Below, in pieces: positions 11,054-22,140 of a stretch of 64,000 nucleotides of DNA (positions within the stretch are counted from its first letter, which is position 1; each line of letters starts with the position of its first letter). A program made the translations under genes and the position numbers. Origin of the DNA: Symbiodinium natans (taxonomy: Eukaryota > Sar > Dinophyceae > Suessiales > Symbiodiniaceae); the NCBI GenBank assembly GCA_905221605.1, contig CAJNDS010000098.1:167082-231081 (forward strand). Reading direction: 5' to 3'. The notes beneath the pieces are model-generated. The model was given only the letters and a program-made list of their open reading frames with translations. It had not been told where the DNA came from and did no database searches.

Positions 11054-12495
11054 ATGGATCCGAGTGCCACGATGCAACGAAGCATTCAAAGAGTTGGAAG
11101 GCATGCGCCAGGGGACGAGACGCAGGAGATTGATACTGTTGGAGGTCAACGCCGCGCAGCGCGGCATGGAGCTTCCACAGAATCTCCGAGAGGAGCTCCA
11201 GGCAACGTATGCCGAGGCGGAGTCCACTGGAAGGGACGAGATGGATCTGGACCCGGAAGGGGATTCGGCAAAGGCTGGACCCTTCGACCTTATCGCTCGA
11301 TAGAGTGCATCATGGAAGAGACGGAAGCGGCGGAGGCACCGTCGTCCCACACTGGGGTGAGGGAATTCCAGACGGATCCTTCGATGTTAGAGGCTCCAGC
11401 CGAGGAACCCGCTGTAGTCCTGATGAAGCCGACGCCGAAGATCAAATCCAAGGAAAAGGGCAAGGCCATGAGACCGGTGCGGAATTTGCTGCCGGACCAT
11501 GTGGACCAATCGACCATGGGAGTCGATCCTCGGGAGCCATCCGGCCCCGCGCCGGGATCGTCAGCGCCAGCCTGCATCCGCAGGAAGCTCTCCCTCAAAG
11601 GTCCGAGGGCAGTGGCCTCCATTCTCTCCAATCCTCGTCGGACTCGTCTTCTCCACCACCACCGTCGTCCTGGCCCTGGGCTCGCCGGTGCTGCCGCGGT
11701 CGTTTCCTCGGGTTCCGCTGAGGAAACTTGCTCGGTCCCAGTGCAACCATTCGCTCATCAAATGGGCTTCGGTGACATACTTCTGGCACAGGAGGCAATA
11801 CAGCGTCACCGGCGTGTCTGGTGGGTCGCTGTTCCCGGGGCTTGTGCCGTCCACGCCCCTCCAAATCGACGAGCAATCCACGTCATCCATCCTGTCGACG
11901 CCCAGCGCCGTTTTCCTCTCCGTGTGAAGGACCACGCCCAACTGCCGGTCAGCTTGATACCTCCAAAAGCCACCAGCGACCTCTCCAGCACGGTGATGAG
12001 GATGGCAGAAACGATGGAAACAGGAGATGCGGGAACATTGATACCGGCAGGAAGGCCATTCAACACAATGAGCCTTCGCGCTTAGCTCGAGGCGGGAGTC
12101 CTCACTGGCCAACAATACGAGGACCGGCGCCGAGCAAGGTCGCAGGACATACAGGCTGCGAGGTCGGTCGCGCCGAGGCTGGCGCTCCCGATACCTCCGC
12201 CTCCTCCAGGTCCGCGGCCCGAACGCACGCCCGAAACTCCAATCCCGTGGAGTGGCGCGCCGTCGGCTACATTCATGGAACTTGTCATGCGCCGCCGAGA
12301 TCGCCAAGAGCGCGATCGTTCTCGTTCCCCGTCTCCCTAAAAGGGAGTACGGAGAAGCTCAACCCAATCCTTGCAGCTTTGTCCCAAGACAAGAGAAAAG
12401 AGCCCGATACGCGACAGCTACAACAGCAGTTTGAGTTAGTCACTGAAGAAGGAATCATTGGTGACAATGTGCGTAGTAAACAGGCAGAGCTTTAG
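11054..12495. pseudogene. Eroded coding region, probably gag plus an antisense zinc-finger fragment
   Basis: On the plus strand, protein-like stretches change frame repeatedly: Glu/Arg-rich residues at 11064-11303, then an Ala/Glu/Lys-rich part at 11311-11530, then a charged stretch at 12330-12495. That is expected of a decayed gag upstream of the integrase remnant. On the minus strand (11561-12307) a 248-residue frame has a YCLLCQKYVTEAHLMSEW stretch resembling the U1-type C2H2 fingers frequent in dinoflagellate proteins. Both cannot be fully coding. I favour a composite of decayed fragments. Confidence 0.35.
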
Positions 12496-12693
12496 CACTA
12501 CATGCAGGGACACGTACCATACATGTCTGACTGTGAGTTTTGCCAGCGCACTAGAGGGACCGCTCCAGCCCGAAAGCGTAGCGACCTGAACCCGAGAGAG
12601 TTTCAGCTTGACCAGTGCTTCTTTCGCAAGCTTGCATTCATCGTACTGGTTCATACCATGAGCTTTGCAATTGCAGTTTGCTTAGACCCATGA
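12481..12693 (+). pseudogene. Copia integrase N-terminal zinc-binding fragment
   Basis: The frame reads HYMQGHVPYMSDCEFCQRTRG, which matches the HHCC start of copia integrase (copy 1 has HRLQGHTPYHPGCRHC). A stop lies just upstream at 12493-12495. The match ends after about 45 residues, and the frame runs out at 12693 without the Asp-Asp-Glu core. The next frame (12701) starts in sequence that normally follows integrase. An internal deletion of roughly 300 codons is the likely cause. Confidence 0.7.
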
Positions 12694-12700
12694 GCTTGAG

Positions 12701-15700
12701 TTGCGTGAACATGGTGTTGTTTTGGATGGTGAGTGTGCGGATGTTTTCGACCTTTTGTTTCAATACGCAGCACACACGCACAACAGGTTTTCAGTTTCTG
12801 TAGGGTCGACCATGACACCCATGCAGAAGATCCGCGGAGATCGAGTGCGACCGCAAGTCACGTATCCGTTCGGTGCGGTAGCATACGCTAAGATAACGCG
12901 GGCTAGAAGACCTGACGCGGATGCCAAGTATGCTCGAGGGATCTACTTGGGACCAGTGCTTGGGAGCACAGGTCATGCCATGGAAATCCGCTTGGATGGT
13001 AGGGAGACGAAACGGGTGATCGCGCCCGGACTCAAATTGCTCTACCCGTTGCGTTTCGACGCAAATCTTCTTCCCGGTGCAAAAGCCCTAGATGGCTTCG
13101 TGCCCCCGCCGGAAGCACCGAAGACCAAAGAGCTGTTTCTCCCATATGTTCCAGGTGGAGGTCCTCCCATAGACTGGGTGAGACAACATGGCGTTACCCC
13201 CAAGTGCCCAGGATGCCAAGAAGGCGTCAGCTCGAGTAGGCATTCCCAAAAGTGTGTGAAGAGATACCAAAAATGGTTGCGTGATTCCATCGATGATGCT
13301 CTGGAGGCATTAGATGAAGGACCGAAGGTCGACCGAAGACCTGAGGAGCTAATTGGAGAAGACCCATACGATGATGACGAGCAAATGAAGCCGAACAAAC
13401 GAACACGCTTTGGAGGAGAGGAGGTCCGAGCGTTTGATCCTGAGCAAGCAGGAGTCGGAGACCTGGAGATCCCGGAGATGTCAGCACCGGATGCTGACTG
13501 GAATGTATCCGAATACCAGCCGTCCGAGGCTGAGGATGAGGATATGGGAGACGCTCCAGAGCATCCCCAGACATTCCATGAGGGGGTCCCAGTCCGATAC
13601 CTGGAGGAATTGCTCGAGAGCGCCCACTACACACCACAACCACTTTCTTGTTGTGACCACTACGACGTCGAAGCAGCATGTCACTTACTTGTTGGTCGGT
13701 CGAGCGTGGAGAAGTTCCCATATGTTTGCTTGAACACAACAACACAACGGCAGCACCACAAGCAACAGCAGTCGGTCGAGCGTGAAGCAGTTGAGTTGTT
13801 GAATCTCCAAGACCACCCTTGTGTATGTTCTTCAGTTAAAGAGAAAAAGGAAGATGAGTCCGCAGGGACGTACATGAGAATCCAAGACAGGACTCTGTGG
13901 GTGAATCGACCTCGAGCCAGCTACGATGACCTGGAAGGTTTTCAGCTGGATCCTGAAGAGACATGGCAAGGAATCAAGAAAGAGGTGAATGCGCTCGATA
14001 GTCTGAAAGTTGGTTATGCAAGATCAAAGAGCGAGATTGATGAATACCGCAAAGCCAACCCAAACTGTCGGACGGTCAAGTCCCGATGGGTCCTCACTCA
14101 GAAGGCCCCAGGACTAGTCCGAGCAAGGATAGTCGCTAAGGATTTTGCTCATGGCCGACCATCCGCACTCGATTTGGGGTTGAGTTCCAATACTGCGTCG
14201 GTGGAAGCCCTCAAGATCGTCCTTGCACGGGCGGCGAAGGGAAGGATGCGGGCTTACGGCCTCGACATCTCCACCGCGTTTCTCTTTGCGCAGGTAGTGG
14301 AACCCACCATTATCGAGTTGCCAAGTACATTCGCGCTCGAGAGCGGCGAAACCGCGTACTTGATACTAGAGAAAGCGCTCTACGGTTTGCGTTCCGCTAG
14401 CCTTAGTTGGCAGCGACACCTGAACAGGATCGTATCTGCACTAGGCTTACAAGCGAGTCCGCTTGAACCGACGCTTTTCAGCGGATGGGTCAACCTTGAA
14501 TCCGGATGGGAGTATATCATCATGTTAGCGTACGTGGATGATTTGCTCATTGTGTCCTCTACCGAGAAAGGGTTCGAGTACGTCCACGAAGCCCTGAGTT
14601 CAGTCTTGAAAGTCAAAGTGACAGGGAGGCTGATCGAAGATGGGCAGATGGAATTCCTCGGTCGTTTAATCCGTTGGGATGGACGACAGATCATGCTTGG
14701 GGTGAAGCCTGAGTATGTGAAGTCGGTCTTTACATCCTTCGGATGGGACATATCCACCGTAAAAGCATCCTTGACGACACCCGACATCAGGAGTATGTAC
14801 GATGAGGAGAGTGTTGAAGAGCCTTCAAAGGAGCTGTCCAGTGAAGCAGCTTCACGGTTCCGAAGTTGCCTAGGGAAGATAGGCTGGCTCTGTCAAACTC
14901 GCTCAGATATAACGTACTTTCACTCCATGTTGTCGCGCGGACAAAGCATGCCACGGCAAGTGCATGAAGATGCACTTCGCAAGTTCCTGCGATGGTTAGC
15001 AGCGTTTCCGCTGTTAGATCAAATCTTCCCGCTCGGAGATGGCAAGACCAATGAGGGGGAGAATGCCAGCCTGGTAGCCTATTGCGACAGCAATTGGGGC
15101 AGCGAGATGAGCGTAGCCCGGAAGAGCACCAGTGGCGGAGTGATCTACATCGCAGTGGACGGTCTGTGGTACTGCATAAAGGGGTACAGCCGCCTGCAGA
15201 GCGTCGTGGCACTCAGCTCAGCAGAGGCAGAGTTGTTTGCCATCGCCGAGACAGCGAAAGAGGTGGCAGGACTTGCGCAATTGACGGCGCATATCTGGGG
15301 CACCCTCCAAAAACCCCACCGCGTGTACACTGACTCTGCCTCAGCTAGGCAAATTGCCAGCATGGAGGGGCTACTCAGACGCATGCGGCATATAGACTTG
15401 AGGTTGTGCTTTATCCAAGACCGTGTCCATAGCGGCGAGTTAGCAGTAGAGGGAGTAGCCGGAACCGAGAATGTGAGCGATCTTCTCACAAAGAATTTAA
15501 ATCGTCTCCAAACAGCAAAGCATACAGCAACCCTCGGACTAGAAGATGTGACCAGCATCGATTTCCGAGAGGTCCCGGCAGTCAGGTCTTGCTTGTTGCT
15601 GTCTGGAGTGCTAGATTCGATACTCGGGCCGGACAACCTCGAATATGAAGCTTTCTGTCGGCTATGCGAACTCGAGACTGAATATTCAACTTTGCTGATC

Positions 15701-16326
15701 GAGTTTTGCACGAGTTCACGTTCGAATCTGTACCTGCAAGGAAGTGTGCACCAAGTATTTGTCCTGCCGATTACTCAAGGGGTTGACGGAACCTCGAATG
15801 ACACCGTGGAGCGGGTCATGTCTGCAATGAATGTTGCGAGAGAATGGGGGATGAAGGTTGTTTTCTGGAGCAGCACTCCTTGTACCGGAGGTAGCCCGTA
15901 CCAACGGCGACACGAAGATCGGCCGGGCTATCAGGACCATCTACAAGCTTTATTCACGGTGCATCGCAAGCTCTGGCGGAGCTTCTTAGTGATGGTGAAC
16001 CACCCGCAAGTGGGGTATGGGTCATAGAATGGCCGCAGAGGTGTGCCTACTGGGGATGGGCAAGCACCCGTTCGTTTGCAAAGCAAAGAACCCATTACAC
16101 TGGCGAAGTGCACGGCTGTGTTTCAGGCTTGGTAGGCAGAGATGGATTACCTATCCGAAAGATTTGGAAACTGATGTCGAACGATGAACAGTTTGTGCGA
16201 ACAATGTCCGAAACATTTGCATGTACCTGCAAGGGAGATCATTCACGAAACTTTGATCTCAAAGCAACGCAGCACTATCCGCCAGCTTTCGCGGACGTCG
16301 CCCTGGAAAGCTTGCGACTGCGGTAA
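12701..16326 (+). pseudogene. Copia RT-RNase H polyprotein (copy 2), frameshifted near its end
   Basis: The main frame is 1108 residues. It holds the post-integrase linker, a CPGCQEGVSSSRHSQKC cluster with RYQKWL (169-192), RT with YVDD at 611-614 (14531-14542), and RNase H with Asp796, a Glu in SSAEAEL (842-844), Asp878 and Asp927. TKNL follows, then a C-terminal module with STPCTGGSP (1058-1066). The frame stops at 16027. The other register reads on as SDGEPPASGVWVIEWPQRC and continues to a stop at 16326, so a one-base shift occurred at about 15960-15985. The front is truncated and the start shown is only the first in-frame start-like codon. Confidence 0.88.
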
Positions 16327-16530
16327 TTCGCGCCCGCCCGCCCGCCCCCTGGCTTGCCCGCCCACCCGCCCAGCCAGGTTTCTTTGCGAGAGTTAGTCGA
16401 CCTCCAGCGGTCTGAAGCAGTGCAGCGGTCTAGGACTGAGGAATGCGCCGGAATGCGCGCCCCGGCGAGGAGCTTAGTTGACTTTGCGTGGAGCTTAGTT
16501 GACGTGACCAACAGTGAAACTCTTGGTCAT

Positions 16531-16540
16531 GAGGGGGAGT
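16531..16540 (+). promoter_or_regulatory. Candidate polypurine tract of copia copy 2
   Basis: The run GAGGGGGAG sits 204 bases after the end of the pol frame and directly before TTGATATATG. This is the position and composition expected of the plus-strand primer next to a 3' LTR that begins with TG. Confidence 0.5.
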
Positions 16541-17103
16541 TGATATATGTGACTGGCTCAAGGTCTCGGCTCAACCCCGGTGGGGTGCACAGGTAGCAGA
16601 GCGGTAGCTGTGTGAACCAGCCTCGAGTCCCCTAACTGTTTTGGGTACCAGGCCTGCTTTTTCACAGCCTTCATTTGAGCCATGTCCAGAGCACCTGTGC
16701 AGTCGAGATCCTCACTGCCAGCAAGCGATGGGTTGGAGTCATCTCACCTAACTTGCTCTGCAGAGAGCCAGAAGGCACGGCCCGACTGGAGGGCGAAGCA
16801 GCCCGGCTTGGGGAACTCTTCCCTTATGCGAGTCCTCTTACAGCCGGCTGTGGAGTTTCTCCAGCCTTGGAAGACCAGGCAAGATGCTCGAGCAGCCTGG
16901 CAAATCCAGAGCGAACTTGGGCCCATAGAGCCAATTGTGGTCCCAGCCAAAGTAGGACTTTCCACCAAGCACTCTGCTTTCGCTGGCATCACAAGGGCCG
17001 GAAAGAGTGGCTGCTCCTCTCCGAGGACAGCAGCGTGTATTTTGTTCGCACCAGCAAATCCGGCAAAACAGTCCGAGCCGGACCTTGTGGGCAATGGTGA
17101 TGC

Positions 17104-17595
17104 ATGGAAGACCCAGCAGAGCTCCACGGGGGAACGGGAGGCGACCCGCCCGTGCAGTGGCTTCGCCTTTTGAACTTCAATTGCACTGGCTGTGGTAACA
17201 TTCCAACCCATACCCTCAACTTCGTGCCTGGTCCTGGGGAAAGGCAACCAGCGATCTTGTATGGAGAGGATGGAAGACGCATCGAGCTCCAATGTGCCCT
17301 TTGTCTTGAAAACTTCCTGGAGTGCACGTGGAGCTGGCCGAGCTTTGATCAAGCAGTCAGGAGACAGGTGTTTCTGGACGATGCCTCCCTGGCTGACTTG
17401 CGTCAGCGAGGTCACCAAGGTACGGAGCCCGTAGAACCTTCGCTGGCGCCGCTGTCTTCTGCAGCCAGCGCACATGGCTGGACCTTCCTTGAGGAAGGGT
17501 GTTCTCAGGATCTAGACTCCCCAGAAGAAGCATGCAGCAGTGATTGGCTGGTGTGTGGCTTTGAAGACTTGGAAGACGTCCCCTGGGAGGTCTGA
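17104..17595 (+). CDS. CxxC zinc-ribbon-like protein, unit 1 copy
   Basis: A 163-residue frame starting at ATG (MEDPAELHGG). It contains two C-x2-C pairs about 50 residues apart (NCTGCGN and CALCLENF), as in a zinc ribbon, and an acidic tail ending in EDVPWEV. An open frame also runs upstream of the ATG, but here a TGA at 17098-17100 interrupts it (units 2 and 3 have AGA), so the ATG start is preferred. I do not recognise the family. It is probably expressed, if at all, from the tandem array. Confidence 0.5.
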   Translation: MEDPAELHGGTGGDPPVQWLRLLNFNCTGCGNIPTHTLNFVPGPGERQPAILYGEDGRRIELQCALCLENFLECTWSWPSFDQAVRRQVFLDDASLADLRQRGHQGTEPVEPSLAPLSSAASAHGWTFLEEGCSQDLDSPEEACSSDWLVCGFEDLEDVPWEV

Positions 17596-17650
17596 CCTAA
17601 TCCGGCCCCAACCCACCCAAATTGCAGGAGCTATGCCCTGCCAGAATCAA

Positions 17651-17667
17651 GGGTGAGATGCTCACCC
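17651..17667 (+). other. Perfect short hairpin after the ORF
   Basis: GGGTGAG-ATG-CTCACCC is a 7-bp stem with a 3-base loop, 56 bases after the stop codon of the unit 1 ORF. It is present at the same place in units 2 and 3. It could mark a 3' end or just be chance. Confidence 0.4.
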
Positions 17668-18477
17668 TCCGGAATCCCATTGTCACGGGTGAAGCTTCTC
17701 CCCGTACAGTCAGTGACGGTCCTTTAAGCCGTTCCCAAACTGAGAGTGCCACAGGGCACCAAGGAGAATCTTGCATAGAATTGGATCATTTAATGATCGC
17801 ATAAGGATGCAGGTTGTAAGAATGCAAGCAGACAAGTGCTCAGTCCCGGCACGTACCCAGATCCATCCGTCGGAATATTTTCGCAGTTGTTCCGATGGAC
17901 ACCCTGCAGGACAGGCCGCCTCGATGCGGCTTTTGTTCAGCCTGACACCGGTTCGGCCCCTTGCTCGGTCTGTGCAGCAGACCGCTGGACCGGGTTTTCG
18001 GGCTCAGGTGCTTGTGGGTCTTCCACAGGCCCAACACGGGGTTCTCGCAAACACAGCGCACGAAAGGATAACGTTAGAACCGCACCCTGAAGATCCTCAC
18101 TGGTTGATGAGGGGAGGGAGGGCGCTGAGGTGTGGCAGGAACGGACGAGGATCCTAAGTACGCCGACCGTATGAGGTTTAGGGCATTTCCCTGCACCCGT
18201 TTGGGGTTACCCGTGTTTGGCCTGTCGAGGATCTCCTTTGAGATTCCTGCAGGGTGCTGTTGTTTCTCTCCGGGTGGTGCAAGCCCATCTTGGAGGAAGC
18301 CTAGCGGCAGGCGTTGTTGTTAGGGACCAATGCTTGGCTGACGGACAGCCAGAGGCACCAGATTGTGGAGGTTAAAGGCTGTGGCTCGGTGCCTGAAAGC
18401 CTGCCCAACTGAGCTGCCCAAATCAACCAAGCCCTCCCTGCGTGCAAGTGGTATGGGCTCCTTGGAGCCGCTGAGGT

Positions 18478-18628
18478 GAGCCAGTTAGTAAGAGCGAGAA
18501 AGCTGGTTCCCCTCCCTGGTGAGTAAGTGCGAGAAAGCCAGGTCAGCAAACGGGGCTAACAGGAGCTCAGTGCTGCTGCGGCATGAGTTCCTGGGGCCTA
18601 GGTTAGTAAGGGCGAGAAAGCCTAGGCC
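18478..18628 (+). ncRNA. Triplet of hairpins with constant 18-nt loop, unit 1
   Basis: Three inverted repeats each enclose the loop KTAGTAAGNGCGAGAAAG-like sequence (KNAGTAAG...). Hairpin 1 is 18478-18509 with stem GAGCCAG/CTGGTTC (one G-U pair). Hairpin 2 is 18515-18542 with stem CCTGG/CCAGG. Hairpin 3 is 18595-18628 with stem GGCCTAGG/CCTAGGCC. The loops are almost identical while the stems differ and still pair, which is the signature of a selected RNA or single-stranded DNA structure. A further 8-bp stem, CTGTACTG/CAGTACAG, lies at 18751-18785, and AACCAGT/ACTGGTT at 18838-18883. Confidence 0.6.
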
Positions 18629-19606
18629 TGTGCCGGAGGTTGGCGACTTTGCCAAGCCACTTGCGTTCAGTTTAGTACAGGCATTGCCCATGTATCGGTT
18701 CCAGACCTTCTGCCTTTTCTGAGTGAGCCGGAAGTGGGTGAGTTTCTCCCCTGTACTGGCAGGGCTGATAGGGTAGGCAGTACAGACCAGGCAGTTCAAC
18801 CTGCAGAACATTTTGCCTAGGGCTTTGTACAGTGCCAAACCAGTGAGTAGCCGTAGGCCGCCGAGCTTCTCGCGGAACTGGTTAAGCCCTCAATGATTTC
18901 TCTCGGTGTTCCCTGCACATAGTTCGGCCGTGTTAAGCAGGCCAAGGACACCTCGAGAGACCATTTTCCGTGCATTGTTAATACCTACCGGAATTTCGGT
19001 TCCGAAGAGCCTAACCTGGCTAGCGACGCAGCCCGCTTTCGAGTGATATATGTGACTGGCTCAAGGTCTCGGCTCAACCCCGGTGGGGTGCACAGGTAGC
19101 AGAGCGGTAGCTGTGTGAACCAGCCTCGAGTCCCCTAACTGTTTTGGGTACCAGGCCTGCTTTTTCACAGCCTTCATTTGAGCCATGTCCAGAGCACCTG
19201 TGCAGTCGAGATCCTCACTGCCAGCAAGCGATGGGTTGGAGTCATCTCAACTTGCTCTGCAGAGAGCCAGAAAGAAGGCACGGCCCGACTGGAGGGCGAA
19301 GCAGCCCGGCTTGGGGAACTCTTCCCTTATGCGAGTCCTCTTACAGCCGGCTGTGGAGTTTCTCCAGCCTTGGAAGACCAGGCAAGATGCTCGAGCAGCC
19401 TGGCAAATCCAGAGCGAACTTGGGCCCATAGAGCCAATTGTGGTCCCAGCCAAAGCAGGACTTTCCACCAAGCACTCTGTTTTCGCTGGCATCACAAGGG
19501 CCGGAAAGAGTGGCTGCTCCTCTCCGAGGATAGCAGCGTGTATTTTGTTCGCACCAGCAAATCCGGCAAAACAGTCCAAGCCGGACCCTGTGGGCAATGG
19601 AGATGC

Positions 19607-20098
19607 ATGGAAGACCCAGCAGAGCTCCACGGGGGAACGGGAGGCGACCCGCCCGTGCAGTGGCTTCGCCTTTTGAACTTCAATTGCACTGGCTGTGGTA
19701 ACATTCCAACCCATACCCTCAACTTCTTGCCCGGTCCTGGGAAAAGGCAACCAGCGATCTTGCATGGAGAGGATGGAAGACGCATCGAGCTCTACTGTGC
19801 CCTTTGTCTAGAAAGCTTCCTAGCGTGCACGTGGAGCTGGCCGAGTTTCGACCAAGCAGTTAGGAGACCGGTGTTTCTGGACTACGCTTCCCTTGCTGAC
19901 TTGCGTCAGTTAGGTCACCAAGGTACGGAACCCGTAGAACCTTTGCTGGCGCCGCTGTCTTCTGTAGCCAGCGCACATGGCTGGACCTTCCTTGAGGAAG
20001 GGTGTTCTCAGGATCTAGACTCCCCAGAAGAAGTAGGCAACAGTGATTGGCTAGTGTGTGGCTTTGAAGACTTGGAAGACGTCCCCTGGGAGGTCTGA
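19607..20098 (+). CDS. CxxC zinc-ribbon-like protein, unit 2 copy
   Basis: Same 492 bp as in unit 1 with no insertion or deletion. The open frame extends upstream to 19178 without an ATG, so a longer non-ATG or spliced product (up to 306 residues) cannot be excluded. Differences from the other copies include LPGPGK for VPGPGE and AILHGED for AILYGED. Both CxxC pairs are kept. Confidence 0.5.
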   Translation: MEDPAELHGGTGGDPPVQWLRLLNFNCTGCGNIPTHTLNFLPGPGKRQPAILHGEDGRRIELYCALCLESFLACTWSWPSFDQAVRRPVFLDYASLADLRQLGHQGTEPVEPLLAPLSSVASAHGWTFLEEGCSQDLDSPEEVGNSDWLVCGFEDLEDVPWEV

Positions 20099-21012
20099 CC
20101 TAATCCGGCCCCAACCCACCCAAATTGCAGGAGCTATGCCCTGCCAGAATCAAGGGTGAGATGCTCACCCTCCGGAATCCCTTTGTCACGGGTGAAGCTT
20201 CTCCCCGTCCAATCAGCGACGGTCCTGTGAGTCCGTTCCCAAACTGAGAGTGCCATAGGGCACCACGGAGAATCTTGCATAGAATTGGATCATTTAATGG
20301 TCGCATCAGGTTGCAGGTTGTAAGAATGCAAGCAGAAGTGCTCAGTCCCGGCACGTACTCAGAACCATCCGTCGGAATATTTTCGCAGTTGTTCCGATGG
20401 ACACCCTGCAGGACAGGTCGCCTCGATGCGGCTTTTGTTTCCTGACACCGGTTCGGCCCCTTTGCTCGGTCTGTGCAGCAGACCGCTGGACCGGGTTTTC
20501 GGGCTCAGGTGCTTGTGGGTCTTCCACAGGCCCAACACGGGGTTCTCGCAAACACAGCGCACGAAAGGATAACGTTAGAACCGCACCCTGAAGATCCTCA
20601 CTGGTTGATGAGGGGAGGGAGGGCGCTGAGGGGACTGGAATGGACAGGGAGACGCCGGACGAGGTTCCGGTAGCTGAGAACAAGCGGGTCTCCCACCCGA
20701 TTGAGGTTTTAGGGCTTGCCGCCACCCACCCAGTTTGGGGTTACCCGTGTTTGGCCTGTCGAGGATTTCCTTTGAGTTTCCTGCAGGGTGCTGTTGTTTC
20801 TCTCCGGGTGGTGCAAGCCCATCTTGGAGGAAGCCTAGCGGCAGGCGTTGTTGTTAGGGACCAATGCTTGGCTGACGGACAGCCAGAGGCACCAGGTTGT
20901 GGAGGTTAAAGGCTGTGGCTCGGTGCCTGAAAGCCTGCCCAACTGAGCTGCCCAAATCAACCAAGCCCTCCCTGCGTGCAAGTGGTATGGGCTCCTTGGA
21001 GCCGCTGAGGTA

Positions 21013-21162
21013 AACCAGTTAGTAAGAGCGAGAAAGCTGGTTCCCCTCCCTGGTGAGTAAGTGCGAGAAAGCCAGGTCAGCAAACGGGGCTAACAGGGGC
21101 TCAGTGCTGCTGCGGCATGAGTTCCTGGGGCCTAGGTTAGTAAGGGCGAGAAAGCCTAGGCC
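21013..21162 (+). ncRNA. Triplet of hairpins with constant 18-nt loop, unit 2
   Basis: Hairpins at 21013-21042 (AACCAG/CTGGTT), 21049-21076 (CCTGG/CCAGG) and 21129-21162 (GGCCTAGG/CCTAGGCC). The loops are as in unit 1. Here the first stem is fully Watson-Crick where unit 1 has a G-U pair. Confidence 0.6.
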
Positions 21163-22140
21163 TGTGCCGGAGGTTGGCGACTTTGCCAAGCCACTTGCGT
21201 TCAGTTTAGTACAGGCATTGCCCATGTATCGGTTCCAGACCTTCTGCCTTTTCTGTGTGAGCCGGAAGTGGGTGAGTTTCTCCCCTGTACTGGCAGGGCT
21301 GATAGGGTAGGCAGTACAGACCAGGCAGTTCAACCTGCAGAACATTTTGCCTAGGGCTTTGTACAGTGCCAAACCAGTGAGTAGCCGTAGGCCGCCGAGC
21401 TTCTCGCGGATCGGGTTAGGCCCTTTTTCTTCTCTCGGTGCTCCCTGCACATAGTACGGCCGTGTCAAGCAGGCCAAGGACACCTCGAGAGTCCCTTTTC
21501 CGTGCATAGTTAATACCTACCGGAACTCCGGTTCCGAAGAGCCTAACCTGGCTAGCGACACAGCCCGCTTTCGAGTGATATATGTGACCTGGCTCAAGAT
21601 CTCGGCTCAACCCCGGTGGGGTGCACAGGTAGCAGAGCGGTAGCTGTGTGAACCAGCCTCGAGTCCCCTAACTGCTTTGGGTACCAGGCCTGTTTTTCGC
21701 AGCCTTCATTTGAGCCATGTCCAGAGCACCTGTGCAGTCGATCCTCACTGCCAACAAGTGACGGGTTGGAGTCATCTCACCCAACTTGTGATGCAGAGAG
21801 CCAGATAGAAGGCACGGCCGGACTGGAAGGCGAAGCAGCCCGGCTTGGGGAACTCTTCCCTTATGCGAGTCCTCTTACAGCCGGCTGTGGAGTTTCTCCA
21901 GCCTTGGAAGACCAGGTAAGATGCTCGAGCAGCCTGGCAAATCCAGAGCGAACTTGGGCCCATAGAGCCAATTGTGGACCCAGCCAAGGCAGGACTTTAC
22001 ACCAAGCACTCTGCTTTCGCTGGTTTCACAAGGGCCGGAAAGAGTGGCTGCTCCTCTCCGAGGACAGTAGCGTGTATTTTGTTCGCACCAGCAAATCCGG
22101 CAAAACAGTCAGAGCCGGACCTTGTGGGCAATGGAGATGC

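Larger units (their letters stand above)
12481..16540 (+). mobile_element. Ty1/copia LTR retrotransposon (copy 2), decayed
   Basis: The order on the plus strand is an integrase zinc-binding remnant, a long RT-RNase H frame, a C-terminal module with STPCTGGSP, then a purine-rich tract ending at 16540. The integrase catalytic core is missing between 12693 and 12701. The first base after the purine tract begins TGATATATGTGAC, a plausible LTR start, but the tandem 2.5-kb units also begin there. The 5' end and 5' LTR are not resolved. Confidence 0.85.
16541..19043 (+). repeat. Tandem 2.5-kb unit 1
   Basis: First of three head-to-tail copies (2503, 2532 and 2519 bp), each beginning TGATATATGTGAC. 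The start carries TGGCTCAAG, the last nine bases of the dinoflagellate spliced leader. A possible A-box-like TAGCAGAGCGG (16594) follows, then a 163-codon ORF and a structured, non-coding 3' half. The copies differ by scattered substitutions and small indels. Confidence 0.95.
19044..21575 (+). repeat. Tandem 2.5-kb unit 2
   Basis: Second copy of the unit. Around 20631-20700 it differs from unit 1 by a local replacement near the GAGGGAGGGCGCTGAGG stretch, which accounts for most of the length difference. The ORF, the hairpin triplet and the 13-base start are preserved. Confidence 0.95.

Noticed and set aside
16594-16630. A functional tRNA gene
   Set aside because: A-box to B-box distance is about 15 bases and no acceptor or anticodon arm can be drawn.
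16744-17475. Minus-strand 243-codon frame in tandem unit 1
   Set aside because: It overlaps the plus-strand CxxC ORF in antisense and is not preserved in length in units 2 and 3.
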